Source: Paracoccaceae bacterium (GTDB taxonomy: Bacteria > Pseudomonadota > Alphaproteobacteria > Rhodobacterales > Rhodobacteraceae). From it: 48,016 nt of DNA. Of this stretch, positions 24,852 to 33,082 are shown in pieces. The notes below the pieces were generated by a model that was not told where the DNA came from, made no database searches, and saw nothing but the letters and a program-made list of their open reading frames with translations. A program made the position numbers and the translations under genes. Position 1 is the stretch's first letter, and each line of letters starts with the position of its first letter. The stretch is taken from positions 1 to 48,016 of the forward strand of contig JAPOTI010000073.1 of assembly GCA_026709265.1 (NCBI GenBank). Reading direction: 5' to 3'.

Positions 24852-25050
24852 CGGGCGACCAGACTAAGCAAAGCCAGGATTGGGGGGCAACAGTTCCGAC
24901 AGGCTCCGCCGGGTGCCCAACGTACCTCGCCGGGCCATAGTGGTCATGATGAGTATTGCACCGATAGGCTGGTGACGGTTTTGCGGTTGTACAGGGTCAT
25001 CATATCTCCTCCTGAAATGATTTCTGTGTTGTCGGCTCGCCGTTACCCGG

Positions 25051-26547
25051 TCAGTCTGCCTGTCTTTCTTTGGTCCATTCTATTTGTGGGATGTCGACCT
25101 TCGGCGAGGGGGGCCAACCGTCACCGCGCTGTGAATTGAGACTCCGGTGCGGTGCCCAAGTGTAGGGCCGATTGGGCTTGCCGGTCAGCTTGCCGTCCGT
25201 GATCCAGTCGAGGTCTGAGCCGTACATCTCAGACACCAACCGGCCTTGCAGTCGCCTCAGCGTGTCGGCATGGGTCGGATCGCAGGCGAGATCGGTCATC
25301 TCCCGTGGATCGTTCACCATGTCAAAAAGCTGGGAGTGATTGCCGACGGGATAGTAAATCAGCTTAAAGCGGTCATCGCGGATCATCCGGCTAGAATGAT
25401 CGTCCTCGCCGCACTCACCATAAATATATGCGTGCCGCGCCGAACCGACCATCGAAATTCCATCCACCGTGCTGGGCACATCAATATCACAAAGGTCGAG
25501 GAGCGTCGGCATGACATCGGCGAAGGTGGCCAGCCTGTTGTCCACGACACCCTCGCCTGCTTTGGCGTTTCTCTTGTTCGCCGTCAGAATCATCGGAATG
25601 TTGGTCGAGCTTTCGTAGAAGATGCGCTTGGCCGCCATATTGTGATTGCCCAGCATGTCCCCGTGGTCTGAGGTGAACATGATGATCGTATCGTCCAGAA
25701 TTCCTTCAAGCCGAAGCGTGCCCACCAGATAACGGATCTGGTAGTCGATCTGGGTGCACAGCGCATAGAAGGCACGCTTCGCCGCCATCATTTGCGCATC
25801 GGTGTAAAGGTTGGTTCGGCTGAGCAGGGCAGAAATTGCGAACGGCAGGTTCTCCGGGTCCTTCACCCAGTCACCAACATAGGGCGCGTCAATTTCCACA
25901 TCGCGGTAAAGGTCAAGGAACGCCTGCGGCGGGACCAGCGGCGGGTGCGGATGGCGAAAACCGAGATACCAGAATGCGGGCTTGTTCGGATCGCGGCGCT
26001 TGATCGTCCGGGCCATCATGCGCCCAGCCCAGGAGGTGGGGTGATGCGCCTCGTCCAGGTGCCAAGGGCGCCAGTTATACTGGTTGTTCGACATACCATG
26101 ATCGAACTGGCGCCCCGGTAGGCCCTGGTCTCCGAGATATATGTCATAATCGTCGAGCATACCCCATTGTGGTCGCCCTTCATCGTCAAGAATCACACTG
26201 TCAAAGCCAATCCGATCGCGCTGCGGATGCACATGCAACTTCCCCACCGCGTCAGCCTGATAGCCTGCGTCGCGAAAGGCCTGTGCCATGGTGGTCACGT
26301 CCGGAATGCGTAACCGGTCATTGAACACTCGATCGCCATGGGACTTCGGGTTCATGCCTGTCATCAACGTACGGCGCGCCGGAATGCAGACCGGACATTC
26401 GGAATAGGCATTCGCGAAGCGGATGCCACAGGCGGAAAGCTCATTTAGGCCTGGAGTTATGGCGGCAGGATTGTCTGCAAAGCCAAGGTGCTCTGCAGCC
26501 CAGTGGTCGGCCACGATCAAAAATACGTTTGGTTGATTGCTTGCCAC
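25051..26547 (-). CDS. S1-family sulfatase, cytoplasmic, type 2 paralog
   Basis: A 498-residue sulfatase on the opposite strand, paralogous to 12653-14155. The formylglycine motif is CIPARRTLMTG. Core motifs are VFLIVADHWAAEHLG, QADAVGKLHVHPQRDRIGF and MFTSDHGDMLGNHN. The GTG at 26547 is chosen over an upstream in-frame ATG at 26625 because GGGAGGAG lies six bases before it and the S1 core starts immediately (VASNQPNVFLIVADHW). The upstream start would add a hydrophobic stretch that mimics a signal peptide. It is divergent from a LysR gene with a palindrome between, suggesting separate control from the two TTT operons. Confidence 0.9.
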   Translation of the reverse strand: MASNQPNVFLIVADHWAAEHLGFADNPAAITPGLNELSACGIRFANAYSECPVCIPARRTLMTGMNPKSHGDRVFNDRLRIPDVTTMAQAFRDAGYQADAVGKLHVHPQRDRIGFDSVILDDEGRPQWGMLDDYDIYLGDQGLPGRQFDHGMSNNQYNWRPWHLDEAHHPTSWAGRMMARTIKRRDPNKPAFWYLGFRHPHPPLVPPQAFLDLYRDVEIDAPYVGDWVKDPENLPFAISALLSRTNLYTDAQMMAAKRAFYALCTQIDYQIRYLVGTLRLEGILDDTIIMFTSDHGDMLGNHNMAAKRIFYESSTNIPMILTANKRNAKAGEGVVDNRLATFADVMPTLLDLCDIDVPSTVDGISMVGSARHAYIYGECGEDDHSSRMIRDDRFKLIYYPVGNHSQLFDMVNDPREMTDLACDPTHADTLRRLQGRLVSEMYGSDLDWITDGKLTGKPNRPYTWAPHRSLNSQRGDGWPPSPKVDIPQIEWTKERQAD

Positions 26548-26631
26548 TATGCTCCTCCCAAAACGGATGGCGATACATGCAAAAGTGACAAGACGAAAAA
26601 AATAATTCAAATGACTATTTTTCACGATAAC

Positions 26632-26646
26632 ATTCTAAAATAGAAT
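26632..26646. promoter_or_regulatory. LysR-type box in the sulfatase/LysR divergent promoter
   Basis: Perfect palindrome ATTCTA-AAA-TAGAAT, containing the T-N11-A pattern of LysR-type binding sites, ending 15 bases before the lysR start. It probably binds the adjacent LysR and controls both divergent genes. Confidence 0.55.
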
Positions 26647-26661
26647 TTTTGGAGGAATGTC

Positions 26662-27597
26662 ATGATGAACCGGCTCAGCTTGCGGCAATTGCGTGCCTTC
26701 CATGCCGTCATGATCAGTGGTAGCGTCACAGCGGCAGCAAAGCGTTTGAACCTCACACAGCCTGCGATCAGCAAACAACTTAACGCTCTCGAGGACAATC
26801 TGGGGCTGCAGCTTTTCCATCGCCGAAGCGGACGAGCGGCCACCCCCACCCACGTTGGTGTCGAGTTTTTCCGTGCCATTGAACCAACCATTGTCGGCTT
26901 GGATGAAATCGGTTCAATCGCAGAAACGATAGCCGAAAGCGGGTGCTATCGGCTGCGCATCGCCGCGACCCCGCCATTGATCAACAGTGCGCCCTTTATG
27001 ACTGCATTGGCACGATTCGCCGAAAAGATGCCTAGTGCCCATGTATCACTCGAACCCCGGCATCGTCTTGAAATCGAGGATTGGGTCGTAGCACGCAGGA
27101 TTGACCTGGCTTTGGCACTCCTTCCCCTCGACCATCCGGGCCTGGAGGCAATCCCGCTGGTGACAACACATGCCGTCGCTGTTGTCCCCAAAGGTCATCC
27201 ATTGTCGGGTCAGGATACGATGACTCCGTCGGATCTTGAAGATGTTCCGATCATTCTTCCGAGCCGGCAGCCACTCCGCACCCGCATTGACATCGCACAG
27301 GAGGGGTCAAGCCAACGACTGGAAGCAGACTACGAGGCCACATCGGCGATCACCGCGGTGCGCCTCGCGGCATCCGGCCTCGGTGTGGCAATCTGCGATC
27401 CCTTCAGCCCAACGGCATTCGATGCGGACCTTGCAGTTGTTCCGTGGAAACCAGAAATCCCTCTCGTCTATGGTGCCTTATTCAGCAGAGGACAAAATCT
27501 TGAAGCTGCGGCAGAGGTGCTACTGAAGCTCATCCGCGAAACGTTCGCCGCTTTCTCCGAGAGCAAAGCTTCGATTACAGGACTCGGTCGAGCATAG
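26662..27597 (+). CDS. LysR-family transcriptional regulator
   Basis: A 311-residue LysR-type regulator. The N-terminal helix-turn-helix is at about residues 4-63 (LSLRQLRAFHAVMISGSVTA, AAKRLNLTQPAISKQLNALE). A two-lobed effector-binding domain follows (residues 90-300, with RIDLALALLPLDHPGLEAIPL and AVRLAASGLGVAI). GGAGGA at 26651-26656 supports the ATG at 26662. It is divergent from the sulfatase at 25051-26547 and is its likely regulator. The effector domain resembles the general LysR type, so no inducer can be named. Confidence 0.9.
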   Translation: MMNRLSLRQLRAFHAVMISGSVTAAAKRLNLTQPAISKQLNALEDNLGLQLFHRRSGRAATPTHVGVEFFRAIEPTIVGLDEIGSIAETIAESGCYRLRIAATPPLINSAPFMTALARFAEKMPSAHVSLEPRHRLEIEDWVVARRIDLALALLPLDHPGLEAIPLVTTHAVAVVPKGHPLSGQDTMTPSDLEDVPIILPSRQPLRTRIDIAQEGSSQRLEADYEATSAITAVRLAASGLGVAICDPFSPTAFDADLAVVPWKPEIPLVYGALFSRGQNLEAAAEVLLKLIRETFAAFSESKASITGLGRA

Positions 27598-27816
27598 CGA
27601 CGCTTCGCTCGTGTCAACATGTCGATGTCCTGCGCACATCACATTTTTACCCTTGAAGTGTATAGGTCATGGTGCAAACTTTGACACACCACAGCATGAA
27701 CCAGACATGTGGGCCATATCCAGCGAGAGATTTGGTTCTGGAATCTCCCATGCTGAGTCATTAGTGAGTTGCCCCGGCATGATGTCCACAATTCCATCTT
27801 TTGGGGATACATCAAC

Positions 27817-28629
27817 GTGAATTCACCAAACTCCGGCCCGATCCGGATCCATAAACCTGCTGATTTTGATGGGATGCGGGCTGCGGGACGCGTCGTCGCA
27901 ACCATTCTGGATGAACTGACAGAATGCGTACAGCCAAATGTCACCACGGCGGAAATTGATGACCGCGTTATGGAACTCATCGCGGAACATCATGTCCGTT
28001 CGGCAACCATTGGTTACCGTGGGTACAAGCACGCCACATGCATTTCGGTGAACCATGTGGTCTGCCATGGAATTCCCGGCCCCAAACGTCTGCGCAACGG
28101 AGATATTCTCAATATCGATGTCACCGTTATCGTGGACGGGTGGTACGGCGATTCATCGCGCATGTATGTCGCCGGAACCCCCAAAAGAAAGGCTGACCGC
28201 CTGATCAAGGTCACCCACGATTCCCTCATGCAAGCCATCAGCAAGATCCGCCCGGGCGCGACTTTCGGTGATATCGGTGCTGCCATACAAACCCATGCAG
28301 AATCACGCACCATGTCAGTGGTCAGTGAATTCTGCGGTCACGGGATCGGACGCGAATTCCACCTTCCGCCCAATGTCCTGCATGTCGGGGAGTCGGGCAC
28401 AGGACCGGTACTGCGTGAAGGCATGTTCTTCACGGTTGAGCCGATGATCAACCTCGGTCGCCCGGAGACCAAGATCCTGCATGATAACTGGACCGCGGTC
28501 ACCCGCGACCGCTCACTCTCAGCCCAGTTTGAACATTCTATCGGTGTGACCCCGGATGGATACGAAATATTTACCCTCTCACCACGCGGACGTTTCTATC
28601 CTGCCAATTGGCAACCCGAAGTCACATAA
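27817..28629 (+). CDS. map: Methionine aminopeptidase type I
   Basis: Removes the initiator Met from new proteins; cytoplasmic, 270 residues from the GTG at 27817 (GGGGA 9 bases upstream). An earlier ATG at 27769 would add 16 unfamiliar residues. The five metal ligands are visible: two Asp in NIDVTVIVDGWYGDSSRMY, His in GHGIGREFH, Glu in FFTVEPMI and Glu in QFEHSIGVT. Substrate-binding His are in NHVVCHGIP. It lacks the zinc-finger N-terminus of some relatives. It is convergent with parB. The 219-base gap before it shows no other feature. Confidence 0.92.
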   Translation: MNSPNSGPIRIHKPADFDGMRAAGRVVATILDELTECVQPNVTTAEIDDRVMELIAEHHVRSATIGYRGYKHATCISVNHVVCHGIPGPKRLRNGDILNIDVTVIVDGWYGDSSRMYVAGTPKRKADRLIKVTHDSLMQAISKIRPGATFGDIGAAIQTHAESRTMSVVSEFCGHGIGREFHLPPNVLHVGESGTGPVLREGMFFTVEPMINLGRPETKILHDNWTAVTRDRSLSAQFEHSIGVTPDGYEIFTLSPRGRFYPANWQPEVT

Positions 28630-28765
28630 TTTGTCCAAGATTGCCGCCAATTCCCTGCCTGACCTTTTTGAAATGACGTCAATGACAACATATGACACAC
28701 TCTATAAGTCCCCAAAATAACCTCCGGCCATATAGAGTGGTTTGCGTAACCAAGGATATGAGCCT

Positions 28766-29677
28766 CTAATTTCGTGGCTCCGGGCTGATTCCAGCACGGC
28801 GGAGCCGGTTGCATAAAGTCTCGAGCTGATCGAGATCCGTATATTTGAGCACGACTCTTCCCGATTCACCCTTGCTGGCCATTTCGATCCTGACCGCTGT
28901 TTTGAGAGAAGCAGACAGAGCTGCTTCGAGAATTCGTGTGTTGGCATCCTTTCGCGCGCGCCGCGGACTTGAATCGTCAGAATCAGGATTCTTGATCGCC
29001 TTTCTGACCAGTTTTTCGGTCTGTCTGACCGACAAGTTCAGGTTCACCACCTTTTGCGCCAAACGGCTCGGGTTGGGTGCGCCGCCCAGAGCCCGCGCGT
29101 GCCCCGCCGACAATTCATGCGCCCGCACACGCTGCTGGACATCCTCTGGCAAATTGAGCAAGCGCAATCGGTTCGCAATAAAACTGCGTGATTTGCCGAT
29201 GACAACAGACAGATTTTCCTGCGTATGGCTGAAACGATCCATCAACTGCCGATAGGCGCGCGCTTCCTCCATCGGATTCAAGTCACTGCGCTGGATGTTT
29301 TCGATCAATCCAATTTCCAGACACTCGCCATCAGACAGGTCTCTCGAAACAACAGGAATGTCATGCAGCTGGGCCTTCTGCGCCGCCCGCCAACGACGCT
29401 CGCCGGCAACTATCATCCAGCCACCCGGATTTTCAGGATCCGGCCGCACGATCAACGGCTGGAGAATGCCTTTCTCACGAATCGAGCTTGTCAGCTCCTC
29501 CAGTTTGTCCTGATCAAAGTCAGTGCGCGGCTGCATGGGATTGGGCCTCAGCTTTTCGATCGGGACCAACTGCTCGGACACCGTTGCCAGATCTCCGGCT
29601 TGCGGTTGCAAATCCCCCAAAAGCGTGGATAACCCGCGCCCGAGATTTGGCTTCTGCGGTCCAGATGCTGCCATCAC
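28766..29677 (-). CDS. parB: Chromosome partitioning protein ParB
   Basis: Binds parS sites and spreads on the origin region for segregation; it is a CTP-dependent DNA clamp. 303 residues. The N-terminal ParA-interaction segment is LGRGLSTLLGD. Box I is VPIEKLRPNPMQPR, the CTP-binding box is GERRWRAAQ, and box III/HTH is QENLSVVIGKSRSFIANRLRLLNLP. A Lys/Arg-rich linker and a dimerisation domain (MASKGESGRVVLKY, LDQLETLCNRLR) follow. It starts with two consecutive Met codons; either could be used. It follows parA by 13 bases. Both parS sites lie 1.4-3.3 kb upstream in rsmG and mnmG. Confidence 0.95.
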   Translation of the reverse strand: MMAASGPQKPNLGRGLSTLLGDLQPQAGDLATVSEQLVPIEKLRPNPMQPRTDFDQDKLEELTSSIREKGILQPLIVRPDPENPGGWMIVAGERRWRAAQKAQLHDIPVVSRDLSDGECLEIGLIENIQRSDLNPMEEARAYRQLMDRFSHTQENLSVVIGKSRSFIANRLRLLNLPEDVQQRVRAHELSAGHARALGGAPNPSRLAQKVVNLNLSVRQTEKLVRKAIKNPDSDDSSPRRARKDANTRILEAALSASLKTAVRIEMASKGESGRVVLKYTDLDQLETLCNRLRRAGISPEPRN

Positions 29678-29690
29678 ATCGCCTTTCTTG

Positions 29691-30512
29691 CTATTTCGTG
29701 TGGTTTCTCAGAATTTCATCGGCCAGTTCGCGATATGCCGTGCTCCCTGCTGACCTCGTATCATAGTGCAGTGCGGGCAAACCGTGAGAGGGTGCCTCGC
29801 TGAGCCGAACCGCCCGGGGAATCACTGTCTTGAATACCAATTGCTGCAAATTCTGACGCGCGTCGCTCTCGACCTGGCGGCTCAAATTGTTCCGCCGATC
29901 AAACATCGTCAAGACAACGCCCTCCAGATGAATATGTGGATTGGCAGACTGTCTGACCTGACGCATGGAAGAAATCAATTGAGACAATCCCTGGAGAGCG
30001 AAAAACTCTGCCTGAAGCGGTGCCAGCACGGAATGCGCAGCGACCATGGCATTCAATGTCAGCAGATTCAGTGCCGGCGGGCAGTCAAACAGCACGTATG
30101 AGAATTCATCGTGCAAATTATTGTCTTCGAATAATATGTCCTTGAGCAAATTCAAGCGATCTTCCTGATTGGCCAAGGCCATTTCGAATGAGCTCAACTT
30201 GTGCGATGCCGGGACAAGTCGCAATCGTTGCTGACTCGTCTCGCAGAACGAATCAAGCAAGGAAACCTCGCCGGAAATCACATCATGAATGGTGAATGTG
30301 CGATCGGTCACATCGCAACCCAATCCCGTTGACGCGTTCCCCTGCGGGTCGAGATCAATAAGTAAGGTCTCATACCCACGTTCGGCAAATGCAGCACCGA
30401 GATTGATCGCCGTGGTCGTTTTGCCCACACCGCCTTTTTGATTGGCAACAGCAATCATCCGTGGTCGCAGCATCGGTCGGCTTGCTGTCATCGAATCAGA
30501 TTCTTCCGTCAC
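29691..30512 (-). CDS. parA: Chromosome partitioning ATPase ParA
   Basis: Soj/ParA-type ATPase driving origin segregation with ParB; 273 residues. The deviant Walker A is NQKGGVGKTTTAINLG (about residues 24-39), with LLIDLDPQGNASTGLG and Walker B VLFDCPPALNLLTLNAM; the C-terminal region is typical. The start is a GTG at 30512, one base after the rsmG stop; an internal ATG (Met8) is an alternative. The short N-terminus before the P-loop marks it as chromosomal Soj-type rather than plasmid ParA. Confidence 0.95.
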   Translation of the reverse strand: MTEESDSMTASRPMLRPRMIAVANQKGGVGKTTTAINLGAAFAERGYETLLIDLDPQGNASTGLGCDVTDRTFTIHDVISGEVSLLDSFCETSQQRLRLVPASHKLSSFEMALANQEDRLNLLKDILFEDNNLHDEFSYVLFDCPPALNLLTLNAMVAAHSVLAPLQAEFFALQGLSQLISSMRQVRQSANPHIHLEGVVLTMFDRRNNLSRQVESDARQNLQQLVFKTVIPRAVRLSEAPSHGLPALHYDTRSAGSTAYRELADEILRNHTK

Positions 30513-30513
30513 G

Positions 30514-31158
30514 TCATGTTCTCCGCAGAACGAGAATCGCCGCTTCAGGGTCGGTTAAACTGGTCACTTCCTTCACATCAAAGAACCCTTTTGTCGATCC
30601 CAGCGCATCAATTTCATTGGCACGATTTCGCCCCTTGGGAAAGATCATGACACCGTCATGTGAGACATGCGGAATCGCCAATGTCAGGAGTGCTTTCAAC
30701 GAAGCCACTGCCCGTGCCGTCACTGCGTCAGCATTTTGTGGCTCTGCATCTTCACAGCGCATCTCCAACAGTTCAACCTCGACACCCGTCTCGCGAATGA
30801 CACGGCGTAGAAATTCACACTTCCTTGATCCGGACTCGATCAGGGTGAAACGCGGAGCCAGAGAATTGTCGGCCGCCAAAATAGCCAGAACCAAACCAGG
30901 AAACCCCGCACCCGAGCCGATATCCAACCAATGTGTCGCCTTCGGTGCACAACTCATCAACTGGGCAGAATCAAGAAAATGCCGATTCCAGAGTTGGGGA
31001 ATGGTCGATTCTGCAATGAGACCGGCATGCCGATTCCAACGAAGGAGAAGGCTTTCAAAGACGGTAAGTCGTTCGAATGTTTCACGTGAAACATTTTTCA
31101 ACCATCTCTCGACTGACAGCGTGCTGCCCTGCTTGTGCGCTAAGCTGCGTCCCGACAT
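30514..31158 (-). CDS. rsmG: 16S rRNA (guanine527-N7)-methyltransferase
   Basis: S-adenosylmethionine-dependent methyltransferase of 16S rRNA G527, 214 residues. Motifs: [49 protein letters not shown] (SAM site) and [15 protein letters not shown]. The assigned ATG overlaps the mnmG end by 19 bases and gives about 20 residues before the usual N-terminus. Codons for VSRET lie within a perfect parS site, a common arrangement that constrains this segment. It is adjacent to parA in the same operon. Confidence 0.94.
   Translation of the reverse strand: MSGRSLAHKQGSTLSVERWLKNVSRETFERLTVFESLLLRWNRHAGLIAESTIPQLWNRHFLDSAQLMSCAPKATHWLDIGSGAGFPGLVLAILAADNSLAPRFTLIESGSRKCEFLRRVIRETGVEVELLEMRCEDAEPQNADAVTARAVASLKALLTLAIPHVSHDGVMIFPKGRNRANEIDALGSTKGFFDVKEVTSLTDPEAAILVLRRT
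31078..31093. other. parS: parS centromere site inside rsmG
   Basis: TGTTTCACGTGAAACA is the perfect 16-base parS palindrome bound by chromosomal ParB, here within the 5' coding part of rsmG, 1.4 kb from parB. Confidence 0.95.
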
Positions 31159-33005
31159 TCCGCGCGTCTATCCGCAGCCAGCAGGAGCGCAAGCGCCGCA
31201 GGGGTCATTCCCTCTATGCGCCTTGCCTGGCCAAGGGTGTGCGGGCGTATACAGCCGAGTTTTTCCTTGATCTCGGACGACAAGCCCTTGATGGTTCCAT
31301 AGTCCAGGCTTGGAGACAAGTGCCGATTCTCTTCGCGCTGCAAGTTTTCAACATCACGCCGTTGACGTTCCAGATAGTTGGTATAAATCGCTTCACGCTC
31401 AAGCTGTAACGCGATTTGATCAGGAATTTGTTTGAGTTCCGGCCAGATCCGGCAAAGCGTATTGTGTGCAAAATCACCGGTTTCAAGCAGTTCGAGACCA
31501 GTGCGGCGCTTTGACTTTCCGAGACGGATGTCGTGTTTCTCCGCGTCAGCGGGAGACAGTGAAACAGATTCGAGAAACCGCCGTCCTTTTTCAATATGGT
31601 CAATCTTGTGCTCGAGATGAGTCAATCTCTCTTTGCTGACAATGCCTAACTCATACCCGAAACGTGTCAGACGTTGGTCGGCATTGTCAGCGCGCAGTGA
31701 CAGGCGAAATTCAGCCCGGGATGTAAACATACGGTAGGGTTCAGTGACGCCCTTGGTTACGAGATCATCAATCATCACGCCAATATAGGACTGTGCGCGC
31801 GAAAACTCTGCTGCGGGAAGTCCCGTTGCCTGACGCGCCGCATTGAGTCCGGCCACGAGACCTTGACCGGCTGCCTCTTCATAACCCGTGGTTCCATTGA
31901 TCTGACCCGCCAGAAACAAGCCGCCAATCGATTTCAGTTCCAAAGATGGTTTCAGCGATCTCGGATCGACATAATCATACTCGATCGCATAGCCGGGCTG
32001 AAGAATTCGTGCCCTTTCCAGCCCTGGAATCGTGCACACAAAATCAGCCTGGATATGAATGGGAAGAGATGTGGATATTCCGTTCGGGTAAACCGTATCA
32101 TCATCCAAACCCTCGGGTTCCAAAAAAATCTGGTGTGAGGATTTTCCAGCAAACCGCACGATCTTGTCTTCAATGGAGGGACAATATCGCGGCCCTGCGC
32201 TGTCAAAATGACCCCCATAGATCGCAGAATCTTCGAGATTCCGGCGAATAATATCATGTGTCGCATCACAGGTTTGGGTGATTGCGCAATCAACCTGTGA
32301 CACTACCGGGGCGTTTGCCAGGAATGATAACATCGCTGGTTTGGCATCGCCGGGCTGCTTTTCCAGGCGGCTCCAATCCACGCTGTTACCGTCAAGGCGC
32401 GGCGGCGTACCGGTCTTCAAGCGACCGAGATCCAGTCCAAATGACTCCATGCGTTCGGCCAACTTGACACTGGCAGGATCTCCGGCCCGCCCGGCTTCTC
32501 TCGACTCGTTGCCCAGCCGGATTTTGCCGCGCAAGAATGTCCCCGTCGTCAACACAACAGAAGCGGCAGAGACCTTGCTGCCGTCTTTCAGGATCACGCC
32601 GGTCATATTTGCGTTCCGTACGCTGAAATCAGCAACTTCTCCCTCGATCAATGACAATTGCGGATGATCGGCAACAATCCGCTGGACAGCCGCGCCGTAG
32701 AGTTTGCGGTCCATCTGGGCGCGCGGCCCCTGAACAGCCGGACCTTTACTGCGATTGAGCAAACGATATTGGATCCCGGCCCGGTCAGCCGCACGTGCCA
32801 TGACTCCATCAAGCGCGTCAACTTCGCGAACAAGATGACCTTTTCCGACACCGCCAATCGCCGGATTGCATGACATCGCCCCAATCTGATCAAGGCGCAT
32901 TGTCACCAGAACCGTCTTCACTCCGGCCCGTGCAGCAGCACAAGCAGCCTCGACTCCGGCATGACCACCACCAATAACAATGACTTCGAAATCAAAATGT
33001 TTCAC
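31140..33005 (-). CDS. mnmG: tRNA uridine-5-carboxymethylaminomethyl modification enzyme MnmG (GidA)
   Basis: FAD-dependent partner of MnmE in modifying U34 of certain tRNAs; about 621 residues. FAD motif [19 protein letters not shown], then [52 protein letters not shown], and a C-terminal [16 protein letters not shown] with LAQARRIEG-like end ([15 protein letters not shown]). The GTG at 33005 is preferred: GAAGGA ends 9 bases upstream and the protein would start (M)[17 protein letters not shown] at 33014 is also in frame but has almost no spacing to that site. The start region lies inside a parS palindrome. Confidence 0.94.
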   Translation of the reverse strand: MKHFDFEVIVIGGGHAGVEAACAAARAGVKTVLVTMRLDQIGAMSCNPAIGGVGKGHLVREVDALDGVMARAADRAGIQYRLLNRSKGPAVQGPRAQMDRKLYGAAVQRIVADHPQLSLIEGEVADFSVRNANMTGVILKDGSKVSAASVVLTTGTFLRGKIRLGNESREAGRAGDPASVKLAERMESFGLDLGRLKTGTPPRLDGNSVDWSRLEKQPGDAKPAMLSFLANAPVVSQVDCAITQTCDATHDIIRRNLEDSAIYGGHFDSAGPRYCPSIEDKIVRFAGKSSHQIFLEPEGLDDDTVYPNGISTSLPIHIQADFVCTIPGLERARILQPGYAIEYDYVDPRSLKPSLELKSIGGLFLAGQINGTTGYEEAAGQGLVAGLNAARQATGLPAAEFSRAQSYIGVMIDDLVTKGVTEPYRMFTSRAEFRLSLRADNADQRLTRFGYELGIVSKERLTHLEHKIDHIEKGRRFLESVSLSPADAEKHDIRLGKSKRRTGLELLETGDFAHNTLCRIWPELKQIPDQIALQLEREAIYTNYLERQRRDVENLQREENRHLSPSLDYGTIKGLSSEIKEKLGCIRPHTLGQARRIEGMTPAALALLLAADRRAECRDAA

Positions 33006-33013
33006 GTGAAACA
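32998..33013. other. parS: parS centromere site overlapping the mnmG start
   Basis: A second perfect TGTTTCACGTGAAACA, 1,920 bases from the first. It covers the probable GTG start codon of mnmG and most of the spacer between the ribosome-binding site and the start, so ParB binding could affect mnmG transcription. Confidence 0.95.
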
Positions 33014-33082
33014 ATCCTTCTCGGAGCTCGTCGTGCCTTGGGTTTTATCTTTCATTGCGCGTTGTTCGCACAGACCTAACGG

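Larger units (their letters stand above)
24287..25050. other. 764-bp region between convergent sulfatase genes, with remnants
   Basis: No intact gene could be supported. The region holds the right copy of the 26-bp repeat (24475-24500) and a possible coding remnant at about 24609-24851. Short open frames on both strands are uncharacterised. The mixture suggests past insertion or deletion events. Confidence 0.5.

Noticed and set aside
26548-26625. Upstream ATG giving the minus-strand sulfatase a hydrophobic N-terminus like a signal peptide
   Set aside because: A GTG with a strong ribosome-binding site six bases upstream starts exactly at the S1 core, as in its paralog; the upstream extension lies in the promoter region with the LysR box.
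27590-27616. Short inverted repeat AGCGA...TCGCT after lysR as a terminator
   Set aside because: Stem of only five base pairs with no T-tract.
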